Shown piece by piece: positions 1 to 8,994 of a stretch of DNA of 64,000 nucleotides. Under the pieces are notes generated by a model. The model worked only from the letters and a program-made list of their open reading frames with translations, made no database searches and was not told where the DNA came from. The stretch comes from Cocleimonas sp. Its GTDB lineage: Bacteria > Pseudomonadota > Gammaproteobacteria > Thiotrichales > Thiotrichaceae. Location: contig JAKIUW010000017.1 of NCBI GenBank assembly GCA_021647365.1, forward strand, positions 1 through 64,000. Direction: 5' to 3'. Numbering within the stretch: the stretch's first letter is position 1; each line of letters begins with the position of its first letter. A program made the position numbers and the translations under genes.

Positions 1-1033
1 TACCAGGTGAGAATACACCCACGGTGTTACCAAGTTTGATGCCATCACGCGCACCTAGGTTGATGGTTACAATTCTTGTTTGACCCGCTAGTAGCTCAGC
101 ATCAAATAATGAAATAACATCACCACGAACCTTGATTTTTGGAATAGTGATAGGACCTTTTAGTGTATGTGTCTCATCTTCAATCCAAAGGAGGCGATCA
201 CCAGGGCGAATTTCACGGATAGATTCAGCAATATTAGCGGTTGCAACATCTGTATTTAGTGCTGGTCTTTCAACTTCTAAGAAACCTGTGTACTTTACTT
301 CTCTACCATACTCTACATGTGTTGCAGGGTCGGTAAGCATTTTGCCTACATTGAAAATAGCGTAGCGTCCGCCAGCATGTCGATCAGCAAGATTTTTAAT
401 GTAAACTGTTTGACCTTGCTCCAAAAGAAGACTCGCTTCTTCACTCTGAATAATATAAGGCGCATTTTTAATGGTATCGTCATCAAGCACACGAGGCCAT
501 GCTAAGAAAGGCGCTAGTGTTGATATTGGCTCACCTCCTCCATTACGTTCAATACGCATCTGCGGAACCATTTTTTCAACAATAGAACCATCAGACATTT
601 TAATTCTTCTTCTGCCACCTTCGTAGATATGAAGAACATCACCAGGATAAATTAGATGAGGGTTTCGTACTTTTTGATTTACATCCCAAATTTCAGGCCA
701 GTAACCTGGGTTATTCAAAAACATATTTGAAATCCCCCATAATGTATCACCTTTTTTAACTACGTAACGCTTAGGTGCGGTTGTCTTAAATACAGGTTTA
801 GTCACTTTGCGAACAATCTTAGGGTTGTAACCTGCCTGTTGATTTTGGCGACGTACGTTCCCATAATAGCTATCATATGGGTCGACACTATTAACCAGTG
901 GTTGTTTTGAATTTTGAGAAAGACTTTGTGTTGCGCTATTAAACTCTTCGCCTAGATTACTACAGCCATTTAGAACAGCTAAAGATAATACTGACACAGA
1001 AACTAGCGTTAAACGTGAAAGATTGAAAGTCAT
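1..1033 (-). CDS. LysM-domain lipoprotein, C-terminal end outside window
   Basis: The minus-strand frame opens with ATG at 1031-1033 and stays open to the window edge (344 codons). The N-terminus is a lipoprotein signal peptide with lipobox LNGC (Cys about residue 24). A LysM module begins near residue 90 (YVVKKGDTLWGIS) and ends near PHLIYPGDVLHIY, so the protein should bind peptidoglycan from the envelope. A long region of unknown fold follows. It is divergent from def-fmt-rsmB-trkA, the order I recall from Pseudomonas (PA0020 and neighbours), which supports orthology with that conserved but poorly characterised LysM protein. The 214-bp gap to def must hold both promoters. Confidence 0.85.
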   Translation of the reverse strand, partial: MTFNLSRLTLVSVSVLSLAVLNGCSNLGEEFNSATQSLSQNSKQPLVNSVDPYDSYYGNVRRQNQQAGYNPKIVRKVTKPVFKTTAPKRYVVKKGDTLWGISNMFLNNPGYWPEIWDVNQKVRNPHLIYPGDVLHIYEGGRRRIKMSDGSIVEKMVPQMRIERNGGGEPISTLAPFLAWPRVLDDDTIKNAPYIIQSEEASLLLEQGQTVYIKNLADRHAGGRYAIFNVGKMLTDPATHVEYGREVKYTGFLEVERPALNTDVATANIAESIREIRPGDRLLWIEDETHTLKGPITIPKIKVRGDVISLFDAELLAGQTRIVTINLGARDGIKLGNTVGVFSPG

Positions 1034-1247
1034 GGAAACCCCTTCGGTATTGTTATTATTGTTAATTATTATGTGTTTCTCTTATTGAAGAATAATTAGT
1101 AACATCACTTAGTAAGTAAGAATGATGCTGTATTCTTGAATAGAAGAACTTATACTATTGCCCCATATAATAACGCAGTGCTGATAACGGTGCTGATTTT
1201 TCAGACTTACGGTATACATTACGAAAAATATAAAGAACGGACAAAAG

Positions 1248-1754
1248 ATGGCAAAACTTAATATCCTACGGTTTCCTGATGCTCGCTTACGTACTAAAGC
1301 GAAGCCAGTAGGAGAAGTGACGGATAAGACACGAGCATTACTCGATGATATGTTAGAGACGATGTACGACGCACCTGGCATAGGCTTGGCAGCGACGCAG
1401 GTGAATGTGCATCAGCAAATTGTTGTTATTGATGTTTCTGAAGAGAAGGATGAACCTTACTGTTTTATCAATCCTGTTATCACTAAGGCAGAGGGTGAAG
1501 AAGTTTGTGAAGAAGGGTGTTTATCGGTGCCAGAATATTATGCTGAGGTAGAAAGAGCGGAGACTATAACGGTTGTTGCATTAGACCGAAACGGTAAAGA
1601 GTTTACATTGGAGGCAGATGGTTTGCTTGCTGTATGTGTTCAACATGAGCTTGATCATTTAAAAGGTAAGTTGTTTGTGGATTACTTATCGCCACTGAAG
1701 CAGAAACGTTTGCGTAAGAAGTTTGAAAAGCTTGCTAAGCAGAATGCTTCTTAA
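1248..1754 (+). CDS. def: Peptide deformylase
   Basis: Removes the formyl group from the initiator Met of nascent proteins; cytosolic metalloenzyme. All three family motifs are present in 168 residues: GIGLAATQ (about 44-51), EGCLSVP (about 89-95, metal-ligand Cys) and QHELDH (about 132-137, two metal-ligand His and catalytic Glu). Length is normal. ATG at 1248 lies about 10 bases after a purine-rich ACGG stretch. fmt and rsmB follow on the same strand, but a 172-bp gap with an inverted repeat pair separates def from fmt, so co-transcription is uncertain. Confidence 0.97.
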   Translation: MAKLNILRFPDARLRTKAKPVGEVTDKTRALLDDMLETMYDAPGIGLAATQVNVHQQIVVIDVSEEKDEPYCFINPVITKAEGEEVCEEGCLSVPEYYAEVERAETITVVALDRNGKEFTLEADGLLAVCVQHELDHLKGKLFVDYLSPLKQKRLRKKFEKLAKQNAS

Positions 1755-1814
1755 TCAGCTTCTTCTTAAAGCGTGTAACCTCTGTGCTGATGCAGATAAA
1801 AAGCTATAAATAAA

Positions 1815-1888
1815 CATCATGTAAAACTAGGGGGGTGTGGTTTGAATAATAGATATTTCAGAGCACACCCCCCTAGTTTTACATGATG
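1815..1888. repeat. Dispersed repeat locus 1, inverted pair (CTAG variant)
   Basis: Two about 25-bp units in inverted orientation (1815-1839 and 1864-1888) with a 24-base spacer. The CATG ends face outward. The central bases read CTAG with six G instead of the usual TG with seven G; the same variant recurs at 51540. The pair can fold into a hairpin between def and fmt. Confidence 0.9.
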
Positions 1889-1926
1889 ATATTTAAAATA
1901 TACGTTATTCTTAGAAAAGATAAATA

Positions 1927-2865
1927 ATGAATAAATTAAAAATCATATACGCGGGTACGCCTGACTTTGCCGTTCCTGCACTTCAAGCGCTAATCGACTC
2001 CCCTCATGAGGTTGTAGCTGTTTATACGCAACCCGATAGACCTGCTGGGCGAGGGCGCAAAGTACAATTTGGTCCGGTGAAGCAAGTTGCGGTTGATGCA
2101 GGCATCAGAGTCGAACAGCCCCGTTCGTTAAAAGATGAAGAAGCGCAAACAACATTATCGGAGTTCAATGCCGATGTCATGGTTGTAGCGGCTTATGGTT
2201 TGATTCTTCCTCAAGTTGTTTTGGATATGCCCAAATATGGTTGCTTGAATAGTCACGGCTCATTATTACCGCGTTGGCGTGGCGCTGCGCCGATTCATCG
2301 AGCGATTCAAGCAGGTGATATTGAAACTGGCGTGACCATTATGCAAATGGCGGCAGGGCTAGATACGGGCGATATGCTATTGAAGGTGAAATGCCCGATA
2401 ACGACAGAAGATACAGGTCAAACCATTCATGATCGTCTTGCAAAAGATGGTGCTGATGCCTTGCTGGAAGTATTGGATTTACTTCAAGAGGGTAAGCTTA
2501 CCCCCGAAACACAAGATGAAAGCCTCACAACCTACGCGCACAAACTCAATAAAGCAGAGGCTGAAATTGACTGGTCGCAGTCGGCTAAACAAATCGACCA
2601 GACCATACGCGCGTTTAATCCTTGGCCTGTGGCGTTTACATTATTTAATGGAAAACCTCTGCGCTTGTTCATGTCTAATGTTGAAAACATCACGACAAAA
2701 GAATCTGCGGGAACGGTGATCAGTGAATCACCTGAAGGAATTTGTATTGCAACAGGCGATGGTGTGCTGTCTTTCTCACGCTTACAACTACCAGGGAAGA
2801 AAGCAATGGATGTGCGCGACTTTCTTAATGGACGATCTTTATTAGATTGTAAGTTTCCAACATGA
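1927..2865 (+). CDS. fmt: Methionyl-tRNA formyltransferase
   Basis: Formylates Met-tRNAfMet using 10-formyltetrahydrofolate. The protein has 312 residues, the usual length. The N-terminal hydrolase domain begins KIIYAGTPDFAVPAL and contains the folate-site segment SHGSLLPRWRGAAPIHRA near residue 110; the family norm there is HASLLP, so the Ala-to-Gly change is minor. The substrate loop PDRPAGRGRK is present and a C-terminal tRNA-binding domain follows. It sits between def and rsmB, as in many gammaproteobacteria. The start is ATG at 1927, preceded by AAAAGATAAATA with only a weak ribosome-binding site. Confidence 0.97.
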   Translation: MNKLKIIYAGTPDFAVPALQALIDSPHEVVAVYTQPDRPAGRGRKVQFGPVKQVAVDAGIRVEQPRSLKDEEAQTTLSEFNADVMVVAAYGLILPQVVLDMPKYGCLNSHGSLLPRWRGAAPIHRAIQAGDIETGVTIMQMAAGLDTGDMLLKVKCPITTEDTGQTIHDRLAKDGADALLEVLDLLQEGKLTPETQDESLTTYAHKLNKAEAEIDWSQSAKQIDQTIRAFNPWPVAFTLFNGKPLRLFMSNVENITTKESAGTVISESPEGICIATGDGVLSFSRLQLPGKKAMDVRDFLNGRSLLDCKFPT

Positions 2866-2881
2866 ATGATGCGATGCAAAA

Positions 2882-2911
2882 ACATCATGTAAAAGTGGGG
2901 GGGTGTGCTTT
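2882..2911. repeat. Dispersed repeat locus 2, single unit
   Basis: One unit in the fmt-rsmB gap, CATG end first, with seven G. It lies 15 bases before the chosen rsmB start, so the rsmB ribosome-binding region is partly repeat-derived. Confidence 0.9.
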
Positions 2912-2925
2912 GGCACGTCAGTTCT

Positions 2926-4206
2926 ATGTCAGTTAAACAATCAAACCCAAGAACCTCCGCAGCAAAGATATTGCAGTCGGTAATTTATAAAGGCGAATCC
3001 TTAAGTCCTGCCTTACAAGATGTTGATGATCCGCTAGTGCGTGATTTATGTTATGGAAGCCTGCGCTGGCACGAGCCACTATCAGCCTTACTGAACGAGT
3101 TGCTAACCAAGCCATTAAAGAAAAAAGACAAAGATGTGGAATGTTTGATTCGCGTGGGCTTGTATCAAATAATCTATCAAAAAACCCCTGATCATGCGGC
3201 AGTAGGTGAAACGGTTAGTGCCTTAAAAGGCTTGAAAAAGCCTTGGGCTAAAAAACTAGTGAATGCTGTTTTGCGTAATTATTTACGCGGACAAGAAAAA
3301 CTACAAAAAATCATTCAATCTCAATATCCTGCAAAGTTTGCCTTTCCTCAGTGGTTGCTGGATGAAATAAAGCAAGCATGGCCAGAAAACTGGCAAGCTA
3401 TTCTAAACGCCTCCAACCAAAGAGCACCAATGACATTGCGGGTGAACCTTGCCCAGCAAAGCCGTGACGAATATCTAAAAAAGTTACAAGCCTTAGATAT
3501 TGAAGCAAGCAAGCTTGAAGGCGTGGATACAGCCATCTGCCTAGCTAAGCCTTGCAATGTTTTTGATCTGCCTGATTTTGAACAAGGTGCGGTTTCAGTG
3601 CAAGACGGTGCGGCGCAATTGGCAAGTATCCTGTTGGATTGTAAAGATGGTATGTGTGTTTTGGATGCTTGCGCCGCCCCAGGTGGTAAAACAGGACATA
3701 TTTTAGAAAGCGCAAAAAATCTTGATGTTATCGCTGTTGATAATAGTGAAACACGATTGATGCGCGTAACGCAAAACCTACAACGCTTAAAACTTGAAGC
3801 TAAAGTTGTTGTATCTGATGTTTTGGAAACAGAAAACTACGCCAAAGATAAACTTTTTGATCGTATATTATTGGATGCACCGTGTTCGGCAACAGGGGTT
3901 ATTCGTCGTCACCCTGATATAAAAGTATTACGCCGACAATCAGATATTGCAGAGTTACAACAATTGCAAAGTAAAATGCTGGATGTATTGTGGGAAAAGT
4001 TAGAACCCGAAGGGATTTTACTCTATGCAACCTGTTCAATCCTCCCTCAAGAAAACGAACAACAAATTAGGGACTTTGTTAAACGTCATGATGATGATGT
4101 AGAAGTGTTGCCTATTGATGATACGCAAGATTTAGGGAGACAAGTATTTCCTGGTGAAAAATGCATGGATGGATTCTATTTTTCAAAGCTTAAAAAGCAG
4201 GCGTAA
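2926..4206 (+). CDS. rsmB: 16S rRNA m5C967 methyltransferase
   Basis: SAM-dependent RNA (cytosine-5) methyltransferase of the Sun/Fmu family. The N-terminal NusB-like domain occupies about residues 5-140. The catalytic domain shows motif I DACAAPGGKTG, motif IV DAPCSATGVIRRHPDI and motif VI YATCSILPQENE; the PCS and TCS cysteines are the base-release and catalytic nucleophiles. I chose ATG at 2926 (MSVKQSNPRTS, 426 aa) because the in-frame GTG at 2905 lies inside a dispersed repeat and would add only repeat-derived residues. Gene order fmt-rsmB is conserved in the class; trkA, which usually follows directly, is displaced here by marR and the ntrYX genes. Confidence 0.95.
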   Translation: MSVKQSNPRTSAAKILQSVIYKGESLSPALQDVDDPLVRDLCYGSLRWHEPLSALLNELLTKPLKKKDKDVECLIRVGLYQIIYQKTPDHAAVGETVSALKGLKKPWAKKLVNAVLRNYLRGQEKLQKIIQSQYPAKFAFPQWLLDEIKQAWPENWQAILNASNQRAPMTLRVNLAQQSRDEYLKKLQALDIEASKLEGVDTAICLAKPCNVFDLPDFEQGAVSVQDGAAQLASILLDCKDGMCVLDACAAPGGKTGHILESAKNLDVIAVDNSETRLMRVTQNLQRLKLEAKVVVSDVLETENYAKDKLFDRILLDAPCSATGVIRRHPDIKVLRRQSDIAELQQLQSKMLDVLWEKLEPEGILLYATCSILPQENEQQIRDFVKRHDDDVEVLPIDDTQDLGRQVFPGEKCMDGFYFSKLKKQA

Positions 4207-4339
4207 TATCTATGTTAGTTATTACATTCTGCTATAAGTTTTTTTTCGTCTGATATAGTTATTATATAGATAATAAAATCTAGTAAAACCTCTCTATGCT
4301 CTCTATCATTAGGGGTTGAATGTATTCTTAGGGAATAGT

Positions 4340-4780
4340 ATGAAGGTCGACTTGAACCAGTATCTTTGTTTTAATTTATACAGAGGCTGGCGTGAAATAT
4401 CATCTTTTTATAAAGATATATTAGGGAAAGACATATCCCTACAAAATGTCTATATTTTAGATTTGTGTGATTTACACGAAAAAATCACTATGAACGACCT
4501 GTCAGAAGCGATGCATTTAGATGGCTCAGCTGTATCAACACTTGTTTCACGAATGGAAAAAAAGTCATTACTAGAACGTACTCATAGCAAGGAAGATAGA
4601 CGCTTTGTTTATGTTCAGCTCACACAACAAGGTCAAGAATTTAAAGATAAATTGAAGACTAAATCTGCCCTTCTTACAAAAAATATAAAAAAGAACATTT
4701 CCGTGGGTGATATTGAGCAGTTACAAGAAATAGTTAATCAAATTGCAACAAATAGGGCTGATTTTAAAGATTCTGTTTAG
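4340..4780 (+). CDS. MarR-family transcriptional regulator
   Basis: A 146-residue winged-helix protein. The recognition region MNDLSEAMHLDGSAVSTLVSRMEKK is followed by the wing with the family's DRR motif (HSKEDRRFVYVQLTQQG, about residues 88-104). Flanking helices would form the dimer interface. The start is ATG at 4340 (MKVDLNQY), preceded by TTAGGGAA; an in-frame TTG at 4316 is less likely. It stands between rsmB and the DUF4390-ntrYX operon with its own AT-rich upstream region, so it is probably transcribed alone. Ligand and targets cannot be deduced. Confidence 0.85.
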   Translation: MKVDLNQYLCFNLYRGWREISSFYKDILGKDISLQNVYILDLCDLHEKITMNDLSEAMHLDGSAVSTLVSRMEKKSLLERTHSKEDRRFVYVQLTQQGQEFKDKLKTKSALLTKNIKKNISVGDIEQLQEIVNQIATNRADFKDSV

Positions 4781-4787
4781 TTGTGAG

Positions 4788-4807
4788 TGACCTTTCGGGT
4801 CGTTTTA
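4788..4807 (+). terminator. Weak hairpin with T-rich tail after marR
   Basis: GACC and GGTC arms around a TTTCG loop are followed by GTTTTAGTTT. The stem is short, so termination is only plausible. Confidence 0.35.
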
Positions 4808-4823
4808 GTTTAAAATAGCCTCT

Positions 4824-5387
4824 ATGCTTTTCATCCGAAAAAGAACTTCTATTAATTTTCTCTTTGTATTATTGCTATTGGCAACGTCTTTAGTGGTTTC
4901 AGCAGATATTACGTTTAAAAACTTTAAGGTTGTTGGTGCTGCGCCAAAGTATCAAGTATTGACAGCGATTGATTTTAAGCTAACAGGGTATCTGGAAAAT
5001 GCTTTAAAGAGCGGTGTAGTGCTTAATGCCCGTGTTCAATTCCGTCTTCAAAAACACCGAGAATGGTGGTTCAACAAAGAAACAACCTTGAGCACTACTC
5101 ATTATCAACTTAAATACCATGCGTTGAGTCGTCATTATTTATTAACGCGTAATGATACCAATGAACATTGGAGTTTTTCTAGTCTGCCATCAGTGCTAAG
5201 AAAATTGGGGGAACTTCGTAAATACCTTTTGCCCTCTATTAAAATACCCAAAAATGAGAATGATTACTCTATTTTTGCTGTTGCAGATATGTCCCCTAAA
5301 ACATTACGCTTGCCTTTACGTATTCAATCTTTGTTTAGCGATAAGTATCGTTTAAGCAGCGAGGGTGTTCTGTGGCCCTTACCGTAA
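4824..5387 (+). CDS. DUF4390 family exported protein
   Basis: A 187-residue protein with an N-terminal signal sequence (hydrophobic FLFVLLLLATSLVVSA, cleavage near residue 27) and a beta-rich remainder containing FRLQKHREWWF and HYQLKYHALSRHYLL, typical of DUF4390 as I recall it. This family commonly sits directly upstream of ntrY-like kinases. Here its last 16 bases overlap the kinase start, implying translational coupling. Function is unknown; an extracytoplasmic accessory role for the kinase is inferred from context only. Confidence 0.8.
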   Translation: MLFIRKRTSINFLFVLLLLATSLVVSADITFKNFKVVGAAPKYQVLTAIDFKLTGYLENALKSGVVLNARVQFRLQKHREWWFNKETTLSTTHYQLKYHALSRHYLLTRNDTNEHWSFSSLPSVLRKLGELRKYLLPSIKIPKNENDYSIFAVADMSPKTLRLPLRIQSLFSDKYRLSSEGVLWPLP

Positions 5388-7567
5388 GAACCATATTTTT
5401 TCAGGTATTACCTGTTGTTGTAACGTCTTTGCTTTTGGCAACGTCTTTTGTATTGTTGAGCGTATCTACAAAAAATCCGCAACAGTCGGGTGAAATTAAC
5501 ACGTGGTTATTTCCTTTAAATATCATCATATTGCTGATTTTATCCAGCCTGATTATTTACAATGTAGCTAAAGCTATTAAGTATTTTCGTTCGGGGCAGG
5601 CGGGTTCTCGCTTTACCGTGCGACTTATGCTTGCCTTTTCCTTGTTGACCATTCTCCCTGTTCTGGTTGTCTCTTATTTCTCGTTAAACTTTATTGGTGA
5701 TCGAATTGATAACTGGTTCAATATAAAAATTGAAGGCGCACTGGATGATTCGCTTGAGCTCGCACGAAGCTCTTTGGATGTCAGAATGCGCCAGCATCTA
5801 TTTGATTTAGAGCGTGCTGCTAAGGCGCTTTCTAGTGTAGATGAGTTGGATTATATTGACTTCATTGATCGACAAGCTCAAGCAATGGGGGCATACGAGG
5901 TTGTATTGCTGAATAGTAATAAACGTGTTCTAGTGTATAGCGGAGATGATAATGGTACTTTGCTACCCCACCTTCCGACGGAAGATATTTACCGAAAGAT
6001 ATCAAGCCGTGGCTATATGTACCAACTAGAACCATCAGAAAAAGATGGTCTTTTCTCTCGCATAGCGCTGACTTTAAGAACAGGTGTTGGGCGAGAAACG
6101 CTGATATTAACCGCGTTATTTCCTTTTTCTGATAAAGAACAAGTACTAGCAGAGAGTGTACAAGATACGTATAACCAGTATCAGGAAATAAGCTATCAGA
6201 GAGGTTTGGTAAAAAAAGGTTTTCGTATAACGCTTTTGTTGATTATGTTGTTGTCTATGCTGTTTTCTATATGGGCTGCTTTTATTTATTCTCTACGACT
6301 AACAAAGCCAGTTCGCACATTGTTAGAGGGAACCCAAGCCGTAGCATCAGGTAATTTACAGAAAAAACTACCTGTAGCAGAAAAAGATGACTTTAGTATG
6401 CTGGCTCGCTCTTTCAATATGATGACAACACGTTTATCGACGGCACGACAAGAAAGTGAACGTAGCCAAGATCAAATTAAACGACAGCATGATTATCTTA
6501 ATATCGTATTGGATAATATGACCTCGGGTGTGATAGCTTTAGACGATGATTTTGTGATTAGACGGGTAAATACAGCCGCAGAAAGATTGTTACAGTCACC
6601 ACTAGGGAAATTTAGAGGTCAAACGCTTAAATCAATGTGTTCTGAAACAGAGGGTTTCTTACCGCTCTATGAAAGTGTAGAACCTTATTTAAATGAAACA
6701 GTTGTTACCCAAGGAGCTGAAAACAATAAAGTATTTCAGACTGATATTGTGTTGTTTTTGGATGGAGTTCAGCATTCTTTAGTATGTCGAGGTGTTGCTT
6801 TACCTGAACTAACTAATGGTACGCAAGGATACATTCTAGTATTTGATGATATTAGTGAGGCATTGCAGGCCGAGCATGATGCCGCATGGAGTGAGGTAGC
6901 GCGGCGTTTAGCACATGAGATTAAAAACCCTTTAACACCTATTCAGTTATCGGCGGAGAGGTTACAACGTCGTTTAAAACCATTACTGGATGAAGAATCT
7001 GCGGATTTATTGCAGCGTATGAGCAGTACCATCATCAACCAGGTGGATACTATGAAGAAGATGGTGGATGCTTTTAGTGAATATGCGCGCACACCAGAAC
7101 TTAAGTTAAAAGAAATAGATGTTAATGGCTTAGTAAGAGAAGTTGCTGAGTTATATCGTATTAACACCTCACAAGCAGAACTTAGATTGGATCTTAAAGG
7201 AGCGCCTATGCTTCACATAGATATAGATAGAATGCGCCAGTTACTTATTAATTTGATTAAAAATGCTTTGGAGGCCTTGGAAAATCATAAAGAAAAAGAT
7301 AAAGCTATATTAACCATATCTTCAAATATTGAAATACTTGAAAGTGGTAATAAACAATGGGTGTTAACGGTTAGTGATAATGGTCCAGGGATTGATGAAG
7401 AGCTATTACCAAATTTATTCGAACCTTATAAGACCTCAAAAGTTAAAGGTTCTGGTTTAGGTTTGGCGATTGTGAAAAGAATTGTAGAAGAACACGATGG
7501 TAGAGTAGTAGCGAAAAACAATAAGTCAAATGGTGCTAGAATTGACGTATATTTACCACTTAGTTAG
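5372..7567 (+). CDS. ntrY: NtrY-like sensor histidine kinase
   Basis: A 731-residue membrane sensor kinase. TM segments lie near residues 10-30, 45-65, 85-105 and 285-310, with a periplasmic region between the last two. HAMP follows (KPVRTLLEGTQAVASGNL), then a PAS domain (LDNMTSGVIALDDDF), the HisKA box RRLAHEIKNPLTPIQLSAER with the phosphorylated His, and HATPase motifs NLIKNALEAL, DNGPGID and GSGLGLAIVKRIVEE. The domain order matches NtrY of NtrYX systems linked to nitrogen and redox or envelope responses. The start is GTG at 5372, overlapping the DUF4390 gene, after GCGAGGG. ntrX follows 37 bases downstream. Confidence 0.92.
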   Translation: MALTVRTIFFQVLPVVVTSLLLATSFVLLSVSTKNPQQSGEINTWLFPLNIIILLILSSLIIYNVAKAIKYFRSGQAGSRFTVRLMLAFSLLTILPVLVVSYFSLNFIGDRIDNWFNIKIEGALDDSLELARSSLDVRMRQHLFDLERAAKALSSVDELDYIDFIDRQAQAMGAYEVVLLNSNKRVLVYSGDDNGTLLPHLPTEDIYRKISSRGYMYQLEPSEKDGLFSRIALTLRTGVGRETLILTALFPFSDKEQVLAESVQDTYNQYQEISYQRGLVKKGFRITLLLIMLLSMLFSIWAAFIYSLRLTKPVRTLLEGTQAVASGNLQKKLPVAEKDDFSMLARSFNMMTTRLSTARQESERSQDQIKRQHDYLNIVLDNMTSGVIALDDDFVIRRVNTAAERLLQSPLGKFRGQTLKSMCSETEGFLPLYESVEPYLNETVVTQGAENNKVFQTDIVLFLDGVQHSLVCRGVALPELTNGTQGYILVFDDISEALQAEHDAAWSEVARRLAHEIKNPLTPIQLSAERLQRRLKPLLDEESADLLQRMSSTIINQVDTMKKMVDAFSEYARTPELKLKEIDVNGLVREVAELYRINTSQAELRLDLKGAPMLHIDIDRMRQLLINLIKNALEALENHKEKDKAILTISSNIEILESGNKQWVLTVSDNGPGIDEELLPNLFEPYKTSKVKGSGLGLAIVKRIVEEHDGRVVAKNNKSNGARIDVYLPLS

Positions 7568-7604
7568 CAGATTAATTTATTAATAAATTTATGAGAACAA
7601 CGTT

Positions 7605-8981
7605 ATGACAGCACAATATATTCTTGTGGTAGATGACGAGCCAGATATTCGTCAGCTTGTCAGTGAAATATTAGAAGATGAAGGCTACGATGTTGCCGTT
7701 GCTGATGATGCTGAAAAGGCGAAAGAGCTGCGTAGGCAGCGTCGCCCAGATTTGGTATTGCTTGATATTTGGATGCCAGGTGAAGATGGTATTTCTTTGT
7801 TAAAAGGCTGGCAAAAGAGTGGTTCTTTGTGTTGCCCTGTGATTATGATGTCTGGGCATGGCACGATAGAAACAGCGGTAGAAGCAACGCGTTTAGGGGC
7901 TTATGATTTCATAGAAAAGCCTTTATCAATGGCGAAAATGTTATTAACCATTGACAACGCTTTGCGCTCAGAGCAATTGGTTCAAGAAAACAAAGGTTTG
8001 CGAGAGCAGGTTAGTGAAAACCCCGACCCCATTGGCAATAGTAAGTTAATGGTCAAGCTGCGGGAGCAAACCAAGCGTATCGCTGAGCACAATGATGTGG
8101 TGTTAATTTACGGCGAGTCTGGTGTAGGAAAAGAGGCCTTTGCACGTTATTTTCATGCAAATAGTAACGGTGCTAACCGAGCCTTTATCAAATCAACTAT
8201 ATCATCTATCGAACTCGACAAAGTAAGTGAAGCGCTCTTTGGTAAAGAGTCTGGTGATAAAGTTAACTATGGTTTATTGGATGAATCTCGAGGTGGTTGT
8301 CTTTACCTTGCGGACATTGGTGCATTACCAGCGGATTCTCAACAACGTTTATTGAATGCTTTACGAGATGGTTATTATACGCGCGTTAATGGTAGTGAGC
8401 ATGTTGACTTGGGTTCAACCTTGGTGTTTTCTTCTCAGCATGATTTACGAGATGATGTTAATGCAGGGCTTTTTGATAAAGACTTGTACAGCCAAATAAA
8501 CATTGTTCCTTTAATGGTTCCTGGGCTTCGCGATCACCCTGAAGATGTTCCTGAGTTACTCAATTATTATGTGGATCAGTTAACAGGGCATGATGGCTTA
8601 CCGTACAGGCATTTTTCTGTACCTGCTCAGAATTTTTTGCGTAACCACGATTGGTTTGGCAATATTCGTGAATTAAGAAACTTGGTGCAACGTTTGTTAA
8701 TCATGGGTACTGATTCTGAGATCACACAGGAAGAAGTAGAAGAGGCTTTAGGCGCTGAGATTCCAATATTTTCTTCTTCAATCGCACAAGCACCTCAAAG
8801 CTTGTTTGAATTACCATTGAGACAGGCTAGAGAGCAGTTTGAGCACGATTATTTGGATTTTCAACTTACACAAGTAGGGGGCAATGTAAGCAAGTTAGCA
8901 GATTTAGTGCAAATGGAGCGAACGCATCTTTATCGAAAAATGCGATCATTAAATATAGACCCTAAAAAGTACGGTAAGTGA
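7605..8981 (+). CDS. ntrX: NtrX-like response regulator with degenerate AAA+ domain
   Basis: A 458-residue partner of the upstream kinase. The receiver domain has the acidic pair DDEPDIR, phospho-Asp in LVLLDIWMPGEDG and Lys in IEKPLS. The central AAA+ domain keeps Walker A (GESGVGKE) but lacks the GAFTGA sigma54-contact loop; ALFGKESGDKVNY stands in its place. Walker B reads LYLADIG where LFLDEIG is usual, losing the first Asp. The C-terminal Fis-type HTH is intact (GGNVSKLADLVQMERTHLYRKM). NtrX proteins lacking GAFTGA are known and act as sigma70-type regulators, so this one probably does not remodel sigma54 holoenzyme. That last step is inference. Confidence 0.9.
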   Translation: MTAQYILVVDDEPDIRQLVSEILEDEGYDVAVADDAEKAKELRRQRRPDLVLLDIWMPGEDGISLLKGWQKSGSLCCPVIMMSGHGTIETAVEATRLGAYDFIEKPLSMAKMLLTIDNALRSEQLVQENKGLREQVSENPDPIGNSKLMVKLREQTKRIAEHNDVVLIYGESGVGKEAFARYFHANSNGANRAFIKSTISSIELDKVSEALFGKESGDKVNYGLLDESRGGCLYLADIGALPADSQQRLLNALRDGYYTRVNGSEHVDLGSTLVFSSQHDLRDDVNAGLFDKDLYSQINIVPLMVPGLRDHPEDVPELLNYYVDQLTGHDGLPYRHFSVPAQNFLRNHDWFGNIRELRNLVQRLLIMGTDSEITQEEVEEALGAEIPIFSSSIAQAPQSLFELPLRQAREQFEHDYLDFQLTQVGGNVSKLADLVQMERTHLYRKMRSLNIDPKKYGK

Positions 8982-8994
8982 AGGATAATCACTC

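Noticed and set aside
2905..2925. GTG start of rsmB giving 7 extra residues
   Set aside because: The codon lies within a dispersed repeat unit and the added residues are not family sequence; ATG 2926 starts the recognisable protein.
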